NCBI GenBank assembly: GCA_932294295.1
Contig: OW028585.1
Coordinates: 26,598,177 to 26,662,176 of the forward strand
Length of the DNA stretch: 64,000 nucleotides
Direction: 5' to 3'
Origin: Alitta virens
Lineage: Eukaryota > Annelida > Polychaeta > Phyllodocida > Nereididae
Shown: positions 1 to 12,119 of the stretch, piece after piece
Layout of the letters: every line of letters starts with the position of its first letter
How positions within the stretch are numbered: position 1 is the first letter of the stretch
Notes under the pieces: model-generated
Told to the model about the DNA's origin: nothing
The model's database searches: none
Seen by the model: only the letters and a program-made list of their open reading frames with translations
Translations under genes and position numbers: made by a program

Positions 1-213
1 TGTTTTTAAGATATGCAAGTTGCAAATTTTTTAATTCAGGCATAGATTTTTCACTTGTCCATATTTCACTATTGTACTCCAGGATAGGTAAAATATAGGT
101 ATCAAACATTCGAAGAGATAGCATGGGATCGATTTTTCCTAATGCTTGTTTTGAATCACCTTGCAGTGCAAAGAGCGCTTTATGAGCTTGTGTTGAGAGG
201 TATTCCGTCATCT
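1..213 (-). pseudogene. Non-LTR retrotransposon reverse-transcriptase fragment (C-terminal part)
   Basis: Read on the minus strand, about 70 codons stay open to the window edge. They include AHKALFALQGDSKQALGKID, then SLRMFDTYILPILEYNSEIW and ELKNLQLAYLK. This layout (KALFAL ... LFD..I.PIL.YxSEIW) is the conserved region after the RT fingers/palm of LINE-type elements. The upstream part is cut off by the CTA microsatellite at 218-352. The rest lies beyond the window. The clade cannot be told from this piece. Confidence 0.75.
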
Positions 214-217
214 TGCT

Positions 218-224
218 ATGTATT

Positions 225-260
<36 letters not shown>

Positions 261-352
261 TTACTACTGCTACTACTACAACTATTACTACTACAACAAC
301 TACTATTATTACTACTACTACTACTACTACTTCTACTACTACTACTACTATA
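218..352 (+). repeat. (CTA)n microsatellite
   Basis: About 135 bp of CTA/TAC triplets with a few TTA, ACA and TTC interruptions. It directly follows the truncated RT fragment. Tyr-rich and Val-rich reading frames across it are not genes. Confidence 0.95.
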
Positions 353-639
353 CTAATATGTAAAGATAAAAGATGAAATTTCACCTGAACTAAACCAGAC
401 AAATCACAAACTTCCTACCACAAATATGTCAGGAGTGTTTTGCATTTTACATGCAGTTTATTAGGTTTAGTGAATTAGCTTTCTGGGCATGCCACAAAAA
501 GTATTCGTTTCTATGCAAACCAATTTGTGTCCCACCAAACAATTGAATATTTATAGGAGGTTTGCATCACTCTGGGAAAACAACATTATGCTAACTTTGG
601 CATTTACATAACTTGGGAGATTGGTCAAGTAAATGATGT

Positions 640-1112
640 TACTCCCACAGTGCTAGTTACTTCTGGCAATGCTACATTGTAGTTACTTCTGGTTATGCTA
701 GTTATTTCTGGCTATGCTAGTTATTTCTGGTTATGCTGGTTCTTGTTATACCAGTAAGTTCTGGTTATGCTAGTTACTTCTGGTTATGCCAGTTACTTCT
801 TGTTATGCTAGTTACTTCTGGTTATGCTAGTTACTTCTGACTATGCTAGTTACTTCTGGTTATGCTAGTTTTTGTTATACCAGTTCTAGTTTTGCTAGTT
901 ACTTCTGGTTATGCCAGTTACTTAGGGTTATGCTAGTTACTTCTGGTTATGCCAGTTACTTAGGGTTATGCTAGTTACTTCTGGTAGATGCTAGTTACTT
1001 CTGGTAGATGCTAGATGCTAGTTACTTCTGGTAGATGCTAGATGCTAGTTACTTCTGGTAGATGCTAGTTACTTCTAGTAGATGCTAGATGCTAGTTACT
1101 TCTGGTAGCTAG
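640..1112 (+). repeat. 19-20 bp minisatellite
   Basis: About 24 tandem units of CTAGTTACTTCTGGTTATG. The right third changes to a 20 bp variant ending GGTAGATG, often with an extra 7 bp CTAGATG, so the array has at least two unit classes. No coding frame is evident. Confidence 0.9.
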
Positions 1113-1661
1113 ATGCTCGTGTGAGGTATGTATCAGTACAAAATGGGCAAAAATATGTACATTAAGATAGATTTTATTAAAATTCCGATTCTAAGTTATG
1201 TATAGAAAATAAACAATTTACAAAGAAAATCATTTGAAATTTGGGGGACACACGAGAGTTTGAACGACTGTTATGGCGTGCCCCTTTGCAAGAATTAAAA
1301 ATATAAATTACCATATAGAATAATTGGAAGCTAGTGATAATATTCATCATTTTAAGCACTCGTTTTCGCTACATGAATTTCAAAAGCACAGAAAAGTGTA
1401 AATATTAAGATAATTATCAAGAGAAGTGTCAATATCAGTAGAAAGTTGGGATCTGACTCATTGCTGACATTTCAATGCTTTCTATATTCATGCTGTCCAG
1501 TTCTTATTATTGATTGGATTGTTAATGTTGATATAAAGGGGTAATCTTCAATTCTCTACCCAAACAAACTTTGAGTTGCTAGGGTGTCATCATAATGTTA
1601 AAATATATAATGTGTTAATAATCTTCTCTTCCTTTTTATTTGTGTGCATTTTTATTAGTTT

Positions 1662-1817
1662 TACATCGCCAATTGTGCCACGTGCGTTTTCCATGCATTT
1701 GGATAAACGCATGGAAAGCGCATTGGTTTTTGCTTCATTATAGTAAGCTAAAAACAATGCGTTTTCCATGCGTTTATCCTTCTCATGGAAAACGCACGTG
1801 GCACATTTGGCCATGTA
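1662..1817. mobile_element. Palindromic element P1, copy 1
   Basis: A 156 bp foldback element. The left arm TACATCGCCAATTGTGCCAC pairs with the right arm GTGGCACATTTGGCCATGTA. Inside, TGCGTTTTCCATG and its complement occur repeatedly in both arms. Ends are TA..TA, compatible with TA target duplication. Related copies lie near 7649, 24053, 52027 and 54998. Confidence 0.85.
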
Positions 1818-2695
1818 GACAATTGTAATGTTCACTTCACTTGGCTAAGACATAAATTATATTAACTGAAATAAGCTGTTATTGCTTGATGCATTGCCAT
1901 TATGTAATAGGGTGTACACTCGCTTAACTTGGAGACTATCATGTATGTTCCACAAACTTTTTGGAATCCGTCCGCCTCTTTTATATTGAATCAGTCTCTG
2001 AACTTGCCGACGTCATAATCCTCTATTATCGCTCATGTATGGTTGCACGCCATCGTTAGTCTCTCTTGTCACGTGACTTGGCTCATCATGTGACCTGCCA
2101 TCCCAGAATGCACCTCTTTGAGCCAGGTAATTTAAATTTGTGGCCAGTTGCCACCAAGCTGCCACGTATCTGCCACGACGGAGCACAAACACTCCAGCGA
2201 GCAGCCCACCTGGCAACTTCCCAGTCCCGGCCCTTAATCATGGGCTGTTTAAGGCAATGGAGGGGGGGGGGGAGGCAGGAAACCAGGCAACAATGGGGTT
2301 TCTCACTCAACAATGGCTATTGTCAAAAGTGACTGTTGTATGCAGCCAACTTTTGAAGTCACGAAAACGACAAAAAGGAGCGCAAAGATACAAGTTCATG
2401 CGATACAGTCGAATGAAAATGTACACACGATTTTAAGGTTATGATATATATTCAAATAACATTTGCAGTGATTAAAACAGGCTCAAAAATTACATCAGAT
2501 TTTCAGTATCATTCAACATCAAAAGTCGACATCAATTGTTTATAAAACTGTAAGTTTGGCATTGCCAGATAGGCATCCAATGTCACAATTAATGTGCAGC
2601 TAAGTATGTGGTTTTCTTTAATAACCAGTTTTAGTCCAGAGGGCACTTACAATGGCCCAGTCTAGGAAACTTCTGGTTGTCCATCAATGGTTATT
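1818..2695. other. Gene-free stretch
   Basis: Nothing coding recognised. 2060-2290 is more GC-rich than its surroundings (CACGTGAC, CCAGTCCCGGCCC) and ends in a G run at 2261-2270, but has no domain or splice pattern I can read. Confidence 0.5.
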
Positions 2696-2907
2696 AATAA
2701 ATCTTTGAGTGTGTGTGTGTGATTAGGGCTTTACACTGTATTTCTGCACCAGTTGGGCTAATTAGGACAGGCAGAGACCATGGCAATGAGACGAAGGAGG
2801 AAACAGCCATCCAACTTAGGCTCAACCGGGAATCGAACCCGGGACCCAGCGGTTGGAAGCCCAGAGCGCTACCTCTGAGCTAGGCCCCCGCCCAATAAAT
2901 CTTTGAG
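2696..2907 (-). mobile_element. SINE A (tRNA-derived), copy 1 with 14 bp target duplication
   Basis: The element at 2710-2893 is flanked by AATAAATCTTTGAG at 2696-2709 and 2894-2907. On the minus strand it starts with a tRNA-like head: A box TAGCTCAGAGGTAGCGC, anticodon-loop-like CTTCCAA, B box GGGTTCGATTCCC. A conserved body (TTGGATGGCTGTTTC..., GGTCTCTGCCTGTCCTAATT) follows, ending in a (CA)n tail. The head looks like tRNA-Gly(TCC), which is inference. Confidence 0.92.
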
Positions 2908-3015
2908 AAAGCATACTTGAAAGCCACATACATTAACATGTTGACATTGTTGCAGTTCATTTTGTATTCTCTTAATACAACTAGTCTGACGTTTAGTTCA
3001 AACAACCAACTGTCA

Positions 3016-3070
3016 GATGCAGCTGTAATGATAAGTGCTTGGAGTCCACACCATGGTCCACATTGTATTA
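3016..3070 (-). mobile_element. SINE B fragment
   Basis: About 55 bp matching the middle of SINE B (GTAATGATAAGTGCTTGGAG, then TCCACACCATGG). A second weak fragment (GGAGTCCACACCATATAC) lies near 3567. Both are old remnants. Confidence 0.6.
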
Positions 3071-5740
3071 ATGCAAACTCAGGACCTGTCATGAAATGAT
3101 GGGCACCCTTCTATGTAACATTTACAATTGGTCCATCTTATTCACGAGTGCTTGTAGCACTCTCATCGCTGAAACCCCGAATGATATGCAAACAGTGATG
3201 GTTCCATTTAGGAACCTTGAGGTATACTTTCCTAGCTCTTAAGTCTTGCCTTGTAAATTGGCAATTGGATAAGAACCCAAGTGGCAACCTTCATGCATAC
3301 AAGACAGAAATATTGCCAGACAAGAGTGACAAATGGTGTTCATACGTAACAACCTCATATTGAGAACAGTTGTTGTATGGCCATCGGCTATCAATCAAAA
3401 AGAAATGTTCTTCTTTGGTATACTAAATAACATTGCATCATTAAAGTTTGTTACACTTAAAATTCACTGAATAGATAGCTATAAGATACCTTTTGTAGGG
3501 TTGGGTTATTTGAAATGATGTGATTATAAGTCAGTTTGTGATCATTGTGATGAGATTAAAACATTCGGAGTCCACACCATATACAGTGTATCCAGCCTCA
3601 GGATCACAAAAATGCTAAATCCCTTCACAGTTGAGGTAAAACGATATGTAATCTAACCACTCCCATTTGATAGACGATAATATGCAGGAAAAGAAGTTGG
3701 GAGATTTGAGCTTACACTTTTATGAAATAGCTTCTGCTTCAAGACTTCCAAGTTCATTATAAGATTCGACCGCTTTGGAAGTTTGTTAAGGTGGGCAACT
3801 TTTCATTATTGGGCTAGCTGATTTGTTTATAAGTCAAGGGAGTCCCCATCTGGCAAGGTAATTCAAAGAGAGGCTAAAGGGGAATCCGGGTATTCCCTCG
3901 TGTATGACTTCGTTATTTATTGAGGCACGTGCCGAATTAAGGATTAGCATCAGCCCCCTAGTGGATTGAAAATGAACCAAAACTGTCAAAAACGCCAGTG
4001 GAGTTCTCCAACAATTTTATTTTATTTTCTTGGACGTTTAAACATCTATTTTTAATTTTCAGCTCAAAAGGGGGCCTCCCAAAATCACAGTTGAAGCAAT
4101 TAAATCTAAAATCTTAAGGGAAACCTCTCTCAAAGAAATTATGGACCTCGGGCAAAAATTTAAAAACAAGATTATTTGTGTGGTTTTGGCAAACCGTTTC
4201 CTTGATTATGTTTTCCCAAAAGATTAATGAATTTCCACAGACTTCATGAATGCGCTTCAAAAAGTAATGCTGATAAATATCTGTGATTAAGCAATTGTTC
4301 AAAGACAGATTTATTAAAAGACAGTGAATAGTCTGTGTTTCTGCAATAAATATTTGTATTTGCCTAGTGTTAGATTTTAACTCTGAAGTATTTGGTATTA
4401 GTTGTCGAAACAATCCCAGTGCATGGAATGCAGTTTGAACCCATGCACCCACAGTCACTACAATGGATGAGATGATGAGTACATCCCATGTGATGGGACA
4501 GGGACTGAGATGTGGCTCATAAACAGTGCAGTACTCACAGTCACTATCATAGAAACCAAACATGCTAGACACTTCGCCGATCAGCCCCCGTCAAGTGTTC
4601 AAACTTTTCTGTCTTTCCTGTATTAGTCACCCGTTCCCACCAGACTATAAATATATCTCTATCTGATACGGCACTAGATGTGTATATTTTAGGACCATTG
4701 AAAGTAAGAGAATGCACATTAGTCATTACAGCTCATTTGGAATCATGCACTCTGTCATTCCATTAAAAAAATGGCCTTCCCTTTTTCTTCTAATATCCTT
4801 TTTTTTTTTTCCTTTTTACACATAAAATATGTTCACTCACATTATGCACTAACTCAAAGAACAAGAAAACAAAAAAAAACCTCTTTTATTATACAAATAC
4901 ATTACTTTTTTTTCATCCAGTGATGTAAGTAATATGTAATGGAAAAATGTCGTGACTTTTAAATCTATATTTAGAGTAGAATACCACCAAACGATCACCT
5001 TGTTTACCTTGCCTGTAATATAGTCATAAACCATAACATTGAATAAATATGATATATCTGTTTTTAGAAATGAAGTAAGTGGTAAATTTAGATCATTTTG
5101 TGACATTATAATAGCAAATATTATAAGAGTGGAGTGTAATATAATGATATTTTCTGAATCCAATAAACTGTTTTAAACCATTTTATATTCTCCATTAAAT
5201 TACGTCATATACACTCAGATTCCCATATTCTTTTCTTCCATTGTATTTGTTATTAGCAATCCGTGATAAAATGATAAAATCCATTTCTGTCACTATCGAG
5301 GTATCCCCCTAATATAACCTTTTTCTTGCCATAGATATAAAATGTACTAGTTGGTAAGATATTCTGTACTACCATTTAAATATCAGGCTTACCTTTTAGT
5401 TTACCTTCAGGGCATGCGGCGGCCACAGAGTAGTATCTTTGAAAGCGCCCGATCCGGCAATTACAAAATCGCATGTTTAAAACGATCGCTCACAGGCTTC
5501 GAAGTTTTTCTTTTATCATCATTGTTAACTTTCCGTCATTACCTAAGGAAAGAGTTTTTATTTCAAACAAGATTTATAAAGACAAATGTCTAGATATATG
5601 ATATTATCATGTCAGTGCGTTTTACAAATGACCGAGTTTCATGATAATGGTAGATATTAGAAAAGACCCCCCTGTCTAGTCCCATTATAATAGTATAGGG
5701 CACACTGCTCTCTCTCTCAAATCATACACATTATGGTCAC
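3071..5740. other. Gene-free stretch apart from one unrecognised frame
   Basis: Unique AT-rich sequence. Apart from the 152-codon minus frame described separately I see no exons, RNA genes or repeats I can name. Confidence 0.5.
4114..4572 (-). other. Unrecognised 152-codon open frame
   Basis: An open frame starting MSSMFGFYDSDCEYC and ending PEVHNFFERGFP. It has a hydrophobic stretch (VLIISSIVVTVGAWVQ, near residue 34) and is free of low-complexity bias, unlike most long frames here. I recognise no domain. No convincing splice sites or neighbouring exons were found. It may be chance or a remnant of an old element. Confidence 0.2.
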
Positions 5741-5743
5741 TTA

Positions 5744-5975
5744 GGGCGATAATAGGGTCATAACACACCGATTATCGCCCAAAATACGACAGTGACCTCT
5801 ATCGGATTTGCAATAAATTAAACAGTCATGGGGCCGCCTCAATGTGTTCTTTCTCTTCAATGAAAAAAAAGAACATATATAGTATTTATTGCTTCAGACT
5901 ACAGACTAGAGTGACCTCTATCGGATTTGCAATACATTTTACATTATGAGGTTGTCTCAAAGTGTCACGATGAAA
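5744..5975. repeat. Short hairpin followed by a 119 bp direct repeat
   Basis: GGGCGATAAT at 5744-5753 pairs perfectly with ATTATCGCCC at 5771-5780. AGTGACCTCTATCGGATTTG starts at 5791 and again at 5910, so a 119 bp unit occurs about one and a half times. Function unknown. Confidence 0.6.
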
Positions 5976-6004
5976 ATGCAACACAATTCATACCCAATTG
6001 CTTT

Positions 6005-6170
6005 TGTGTCTATGCCAGGGCAAGTTAAGATCCCACACATGATGTGAATGTGTAGCAGGGGGGGGGGGATTGCATATATTTACATCTCATCATTACATTT
6101 GCCTACAGTAGCTGTAGTACAGCTGAATGGGCTTCAGACTATTAGCATTGAGGCAATGCAGTACAAGGTT
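6005..6170 (+). mobile_element. SINE B 3' half, degraded
   Basis: Contains TGTCTATGCCAGGGCAAGTT, CATCTCATCATTACATTTGC and GCTTCAGACTATTAGCATTG in SINE B order. A 10 bp G run interrupts it. The tRNA-like head is missing. Confidence 0.6.
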
Positions 6171-6313
6171 TTCAGTTGCGGCTTCAGTGTTTGGTTATAA
6201 CCCAGTACAACGCTGGCTTCAAGTGTCCGAATTGTAACAATGAATCGTAGTATACGTGTTAGATGGATATTTTGGTTTATAAATTGATTGAAAGGAAACC
6301 ATGGTGTTTTCTG

Positions 6314-6973
6314 GGGTAGGTAGGTAGGTAGGTAGGTAGGTAGGTGGGTAGGTAGGTAGGTGGGTAGGTAGATAGGTAGATAGATAGATAGATAGATAGA
6401 TAGATATATATAGAGAGAGATAGATTGATAGATAGAGAGGTAGATAGATAGATGGATAGATAGATAGATAGATAGATAGGTAAATGGATATATAGATAGA
6501 TCGATAGATAGATAGATCGATAGATCAATAGATAGATAAATAGGTAGATAGATAGACAGATAGACAGACAGACAGACAGCTAAACATACAGATAGATGGA
6601 TAGATGGACAGAGAGCTAGATAGATAGATAGATAGATAGATAGGTAGATGGATATATAGATAGATCGATAGATAGATAGATGGATAGATCGATAGATCGA
6701 TAGATAGATAAATAGATAGATAGATAGACAGATAGACAGACAGACAGACAGCTAGACATACAGATAGATGGATAGATGGACAGAGAGCTAGATAGATAGA
6801 TAGATAGATAGATAGGTAGATGGATATATAGATATATCGATAGATAGATAGATGGATAGATCGATAGATCGATAGATAGATAAATAGATAGATAGATAGA
6901 CAGATAGACAGACAGACAGACAGCTAGACATACAGATAGATGGATAGATGGACAGAGAGCTAGATAGATAGAT

Positions 6974-7004
<31 letters not shown>

Positions 7005-7010
7005 TAGTTA
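6314..7010 (-). repeat. (TAGA/GGTA)n microsatellite with 172 bp higher-order units
   Basis: About 700 bp of TAGA with TGGA, CAGA and GGTA variants. A marker GCTAGACATACAGATAGATG (first copy GCTAAACATA) starts at 6579, 6751 and 6923, so the right half is three copies of a 172 bp higher-order unit. Ser-Ile-Tyr-Leu reading frames are shadows. Confidence 0.9.
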
Positions 7011-7544
7011 CACGAAAATTTGATAACTATGCACATTATAATTATATCTCATCCATTCAAAAATGGCTATAATTATTTTTGTATTTTTTAAAATTTGTTG
7101 TCAACATTTTCAACATGTTCTGAATGCCCAAATTGAACAGCAAACAAATCTGTGCACATCCCACCTACACAAGCCATACTTGTGAATTTTTGACAACCGA
7201 CCAGCTAGCTCCGTTCCCACGTTCAAAATTGACATATGGACTGAGAACACACGGAGTTGAACTCAAACAGAGACAGATGTTCACTGAGCACACAGAATTT
7301 GAATTGAGTAAATCTCCCCCAAAAAACACGAAGAGATTTGTATATGATTGGTCCACAAGAAAATATACATACCTTACTTCGAAGGTGTTTACTTTAAGTT
7401 TTGTGAAAATGTCATTTTAATTAGGAATTTGATCAGACTTTATTGTCTCGGGTACTATACTATTGTATGTATTGTATTGTATTGTATTGTAAGAAACACT
7501 GCTACTGGTCTGAAGCTAAGTCAGCTTATGTGACCACACCGCGC

Positions 7545-7592
7545 AGACGTAATGATGAGATGATATAATAAGCCTTGGAGTCCACACCTAAA
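7545..7592 (-). mobile_element. SINE B fragment
   Basis: GACGTAATGATGAGATGATA, then AGCCTTGGAGTCCACACC, matches the central SINE B segment. Flanks do not continue the match. Confidence 0.6.
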
Positions 7593-7648
7593 GATACAGT
7601 CGTAAACCGAAGGGGTGGTTGTTTATTTGCATCAATGTAGGGACCGAG

Positions 7649-7792
7649 TACAACATGTGCCACGTGTGTTTTCCATGGGGGTGGATAAACGCATGGAAAA
7701 CGCATGGTTAACGCCTCATTATAAATATGAAGATGGGTTTCCATGCGTTTATCTAACTCATGGAAAATGCACGTGGCACATTTGGCCATGTC
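7649..7792. mobile_element. Palindromic element P1, copy 2
   Basis: Left arm ACATGTGCCACGTGTGTTTT and right arm GCACGTGGCACATTTGGCCA, with internal GCATGGAAAACGCATGG. The left end is degraded relative to other P1 copies. Confidence 0.75.
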
Positions 7793-7799
7793 TGGTACC

Positions 7800-8620
7800 A
7801 ACTTCATGCGTCATGTGAATAATACCAAGCAAATAGTTAGCTTAGAAAGAGTTCTCGGGCATGGAATTGAACCCAAAACCAACAAAGAAGGTAAGCGGTG
7901 TATCAACCACAAGCCCGGTCGCTTTTTGACAAAGCAGAACCACCCCGGTTGCGTTTTAGTATAAGTGTAATCCTAATATTCAATTCTTTGTTTTTCAAAA
8001 ATCAAATCTTTTAACTTACGCTTTGCGACAAATTCTGATTAAATTATTTCATGTCGTTTTAAGCCGATGAGTTGGATTCCTTCAACCAAGTCGTTACATT
8101 ATTCAGTTGAGCGGCTCAGAAAAGTTTAAGAACATGAAACCATTGTGTGAAGAACATTTAAAAAAACAGAATTAAATCTAATTAGTTTTGTTTGCACACA
8201 CAGGTTTGAGAGAATAAAGCAGAGAAAATGATTCTCTGGATTTTAATTAAAACGGTGTAGTCTTTCCCATTAGCGAGTTTATAAAAATCCACTTTTCTAT
8301 CTTTAGTATTAACTTTTATCAAATTAACAAATTTGCATCAAATTATTTATAATTACGTTAACTAGTACATTTAATCTAAAAAATTAAATTAAATAATTTG
8401 CAGTTAATTAAAGAACAAGTTTGACTTGATTATTTAATTTAACGCATTTGATTGAGGCAAATGCTTGAAATGAAGCAATTACAAAAAATATCATTTTAAT
8501 TTTTGTCACTTTTGGATTTTAATGAATAATTTCATGATCTTTTTCAAATTCCATGATTTCGTTCAAATTTGATATCCAGGCAAATAAAATCAGATGTCAC
8601 GGGCACCTTGTAATTGTAGC
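7800..8620. other. Gene-free stretch
   Basis: 7840-7930 has a weak tRNA-SINE-like trace (GGAATTGAACCCAAAACC). The rest is AT-rich TTAATT-type sequence with nothing recognised. Confidence 0.45.
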
Positions 8621-8624
8621 GATG

Positions 8625-8975
8625 TTAGAATACAATACAGTACATTACAGTACAATACATTACAGTACAATACAATACAATACATTACATTACAGTACAA
8701 TACAATACATTACAGTACAATACATTACAGTACAATACAATACAATACATTACATTACAGTACAATACAGTACAATACATTACAGTACAATACAATACAT
8801 TACAGTACAGTACAATACAATACATTACAGTACAATACATTACAGTACAATACATTACATTACAATACAATACATTACAGTACAATACATTACAGTACAA
8901 TACAATACATTACAGTACAATACAATACAATACATTACAGTACATTATAATATATTACAATACAATACAATGCAA
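8625..8975 (+). repeat. (TACAATACAT/TACAG)n microsatellite
   Basis: About 350 bp built from TACAA, TACAT and TACAG pentamers in a varied order. The pentamer period leaves all six frames largely open, producing spurious Tyr/Thr/Gln-rich and Cys/Tyr/Val-rich proteins. Confidence 0.95.
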
Positions 8976-9000
8976 TTCTAATGACCTACCTTTATTTTTC

Positions 9001-9182
9001 GTTTTTTTTTTTTTCCTTCTTTCTATATTTCAATCTTTTGCTCCTTCATTCTTGCATGTTTTCCTTCCTTCTTTCCTTTCTTCATTCACCACATTCTTCC
9101 TTCATCTTTCTTTTTCTTTCCTTTCTTCATTCACCACATTCTTTCTTCATCTTTCTTTTTCTGCCCTTATTTTCTTTCTTTC
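9001..9182 (+). repeat. CTTT-rich pyrimidine tract with a 57-60 bp direct repeat
   Basis: Poly-T then CTTT/CCTT sequence. The segment CCTTTCTTCATTCACCACAT occurs at about 9074 and 9121, so a short unit is duplicated. A CTC/CCT-rich stretch follows at 9463-9530. No gene. Confidence 0.8.
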
Positions 9183-9534
9183 ATACTATGTGGAAGAATC
9201 CCATGTCCTTCGCAACAAATTTGTAAAAAATATTTTGATTCAACATACATGAAGCAAATCCACGCTCTATTTCCAAAATCGTTAAGAGATTATTTTCTGA
9301 CCAAGATCTAAGCCAAATGTTGTACAATTTTATCCATCCATCACTTCTCTGTCTAACCCAACAAGAGCAAGCATCTTTGTTGTGTCCCAAATTTGGTAAG
9401 ATATCAAAGCTTGTCAGCATTATTCCACTAACTTTCCACTCATTTTAGACAACAGAATCATTCCTCCTCCTCCTCCTCCTCCTTCTCCTTCTCCCCTCCT
9501 CCTCCTCCTCCCCTCCTTCCCCTCCCATTGACCA

Positions 9535-11050
9535 TCTCTTGGACGCTATGCTATGACGGTAACTGGATTACGTATTTGAAATTCAAATGGCTATCTCATG
9601 CAACTTTGAAGGACTGTTTCCCAAGAGCAAACCATTGAGAAAAAGTTGTTTTGCTTGATGTTCAATGTCGACAGGTTATTGAATGTCAGCGTCAACATTG
9701 TCCAAAGATTTTAATGACTTTAAAGCAACTTGTTTTAAATTTACAAGGCAGTTTGAATATTCTACAAAACAGGCTTTTGACATAATTTCTGCATAAAGAC
9801 ATTTTTGTTGTAATGAACTGCACATATTTTAGACTTTCAAAAGGTTTATTTAATTGGGTTTCTTCATGTGCAGGCTTGATATCAAAGGCAAAACAAAAAC
9901 CATTCATTGTCGATGACTGCGCAGTAATTCGAATTTTGTTAGAAGCATGCCATTTATGAACGACTCAGACTGCGTAGAGAGTCAGTCAGCCAGTAAGGTT
10001 AGTCATACAGTTTGTCAGTCAGTCAATCAGTCATCAGTTGGTTAGTCAATCAGTCAGTCATCAGTCAGTCAGTCAGTCAGTCAGTCAGCACGTCAGTCAG
10101 TCAGTCAGTCAGTCTGTCACTCAATCAGTCAGTCATCAGTTGGTCAGTCAATCAGTACGTCAGTCAGTCAGTTAGTCATCAGTTGATCAGTCAATCAGTC
10201 AGTCAGTCAATCAGTCAGTCATCAGTTGGTCAGTCAATCAGCACGTCATACATTGGTCAGTCAATCAGTCAGCCAGTCAGTCAGTCAGCACGTCAGTCAT
10301 TGGTTGGTCAGTCAGTCAATCAGTCTGTCAGTCAGTCAATCCTCCTCCTCTACCCCCCCCCCCCCCTCCTCCTCCTCCTCCCAACACCTCAATCTTTTGC
10401 AGACATTCTCGGCGTCAGTTCATCCATCAAGTCGCACCAGAAATCCCTTGAGACGTTAAGAACCATACCCGCCTGGGCCCTAATTTTGTTGCGAAAGAAC
10501 CCTGAGGTACCCCTTGCCTGCCCAGCATGCTGCAGGTCATGCGACATGGCTGGGGTCAAGTGCAGGTCATACAGTTTCCTGCCAAAAAGGTCCGGGGCAA
10601 ATTAATACTAAAGGTTGGAGAAGGGGGGTCACTTCCTCTAATAAATGAGCTTTCTTCGAAGAAAGAATTGATTGTTAAAAACAACCCGTTTCTCATGTAG
10701 CTCGAGTTAAGTTAAAAGATGTGAAATGCCTTGTTGGGGGATACCAATGATATGTAAGATAATTTTGGTGATATGCTCAGAAAAGACATACATACATGTA
10801 TTCTTACAGTCGTGCTTGTCTGCAAACTACAAGGTTTTGGGTTCATGGAGGAACTGAGCAGATCCTCTGTAACTCTTTGCTCCACTCAGGTATTGGGCTA
10901 AAGGTAGATGGTGATTGTAGAGTGCTTAGTGCCCAACAGGTAAAGTTCTGTGTAAATATATCATTTTCATACATCTTCATAAATTTGTGTTCTTATTGTA
11001 CTTGTAGAAAGACCTCTCTGATTGTTTGCATAAAATGAAAGAACTGGGAC
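9535..11050. other. Gene-free stretch around the CAGT array
   Basis: Outside the CAGT microsatellite nothing is recognised. The frame running from the array into 10605 is carried by the repeat and its tail matches no family I know. Confidence 0.5.
9965..10345 (+). repeat. (CAGT)n microsatellite
   Basis: About 370 bp of CAGT with ATCAGTTGG and CACGT variants recurring every 60-110 bp, followed by C and CTC runs to about 10382. Ser-Val-Ser-Gln frames are shadows. Confidence 0.93.
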
Positions 11051-11053
11051 CGG

Positions 11054-11476
11054 ACATTGATTTGTTCTCCTCTCCTCTCCTTGCTTCATCTCTCGTCTCC
11101 TCTCTTCTCATGTCTTATTGTCTCCTCTCTTCTCCTCTCCTCTCCTCTCCTCTCCTCTCCTCTCCTCTCCTCTCCTCTCCTCTCCTCTCCTCTCCTCTCC
11201 TCTCCTCTCCTCTCCTCTCCTCTCCTCTCCTATCCTCTCCTCACTTCACTTCACTTCTCTCCTCTCCTCTCCTCTCCTCTCCTCTCCTCTCCTCTCCTCT
11301 CCTCTCCTCTCCTCTCCTCACTTCACTTCACTTCACTTCACTTCACTTCACTTCACTTCTCTCCTCTCCTCTCCTCTCCTCTCCTCTCCTCTCCTCTCCT
11401 CTCCTCTCCTCTCCTCTCCTCTCCTCTCCTCTCCTCTCCTCTCCTCTCCTCTCCTCTCCTCTCCTCTCCTCTCCTC
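11054..11476 (+). repeat. (TCTCC)n microsatellite
   Basis: About 420 bp of TCTCC pentamers. Two short CACTT islands lie at 11241-11260 and 11318-11357. It is a pure pyrimidine strand apart from the islands. Leu-Ser-Ser-Pro frames are shadows. Confidence 0.97.
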
Positions 11477-12119
11477 GAATAGTACTATATTCGCTATAAT
11501 TCAGTCTTCTGTACATATTCTGTAGTCATAACCTATGTAGTATTTGTAGTGATAGATGAATATTTTTGTCTCTTTCCGTTTTTTTGGCTTGACACATATA
11601 TCAACTCATGATATTCAGGTTGCCAATAAAATTATATATATTTGTAACAGCTCTATACCTGTGGTTCAGAAGCTCAGTTGATAAAAAATATGTTTTTAAA
11701 AAGAATGAGCACACACACAATAGCTAGATTATCCATGATAATTATATTCAGTCCAATCTGGGTCAAACCTTGTCATATCAGTGCTATTAAAATATTGTAT
11801 AAACTACACATCCATCAAAATATATCACACTTACATACAATGTGTGCCTGGGAATGACAAATTACCATACATTGGGGCACATAATCATGTTACATACCTT
11901 TCTTGCTTATTGTGATACATTTATGCATTGAAATCACACCATAGGCAACAGGTCGTCTGTTTATTAAATTGGTGAAAGTGGCCTAGGCCCCTATTAGTTC
12001 TCCTGTGGTTATGTATTAGGCCAAAGTGCAGAGGCCCAGTTCTTATTTACCCATCTGTCTCTGAGGCTACTCGTGGTGAATATCTGCTCCAAAGACTGGC
12101 TGGTACTATGTTGTTGTTT

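Noticed and set aside
1590..1835. Frames with [14 protein letters not shown] that recur at 7526 and 23902, looking like a conserved protein motif
   Set aside because: They are translations of the P1 palindrome on either strand.
2820..2890. Candidate tRNA gene on the minus strand (good A and B boxes)
   Set aside because: It is the head of SINE A with body, tail and target duplication, and the same head recurs at 34165 and 56580.
8553..8981. 142-codon Tyr/Thr/Gln-rich frame
   Set aside because: Produced by a TACAA/TACAT/TACAG microsatellite; overlapping frames on both strands are equally open.
10012..10605. 197-codon Ser/Gln-rich frame with a non-repeat tail
   Set aside because: Most is CAGT microsatellite. 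The tail after 10384 has no recognisable domain and is open by chance.
11026..11525. Long Leu-Ser-Ser-Pro reading frames
   Set aside because: They are all three frames of a TCTCC pentamer array, which contains no stop codons. No gene evidence.
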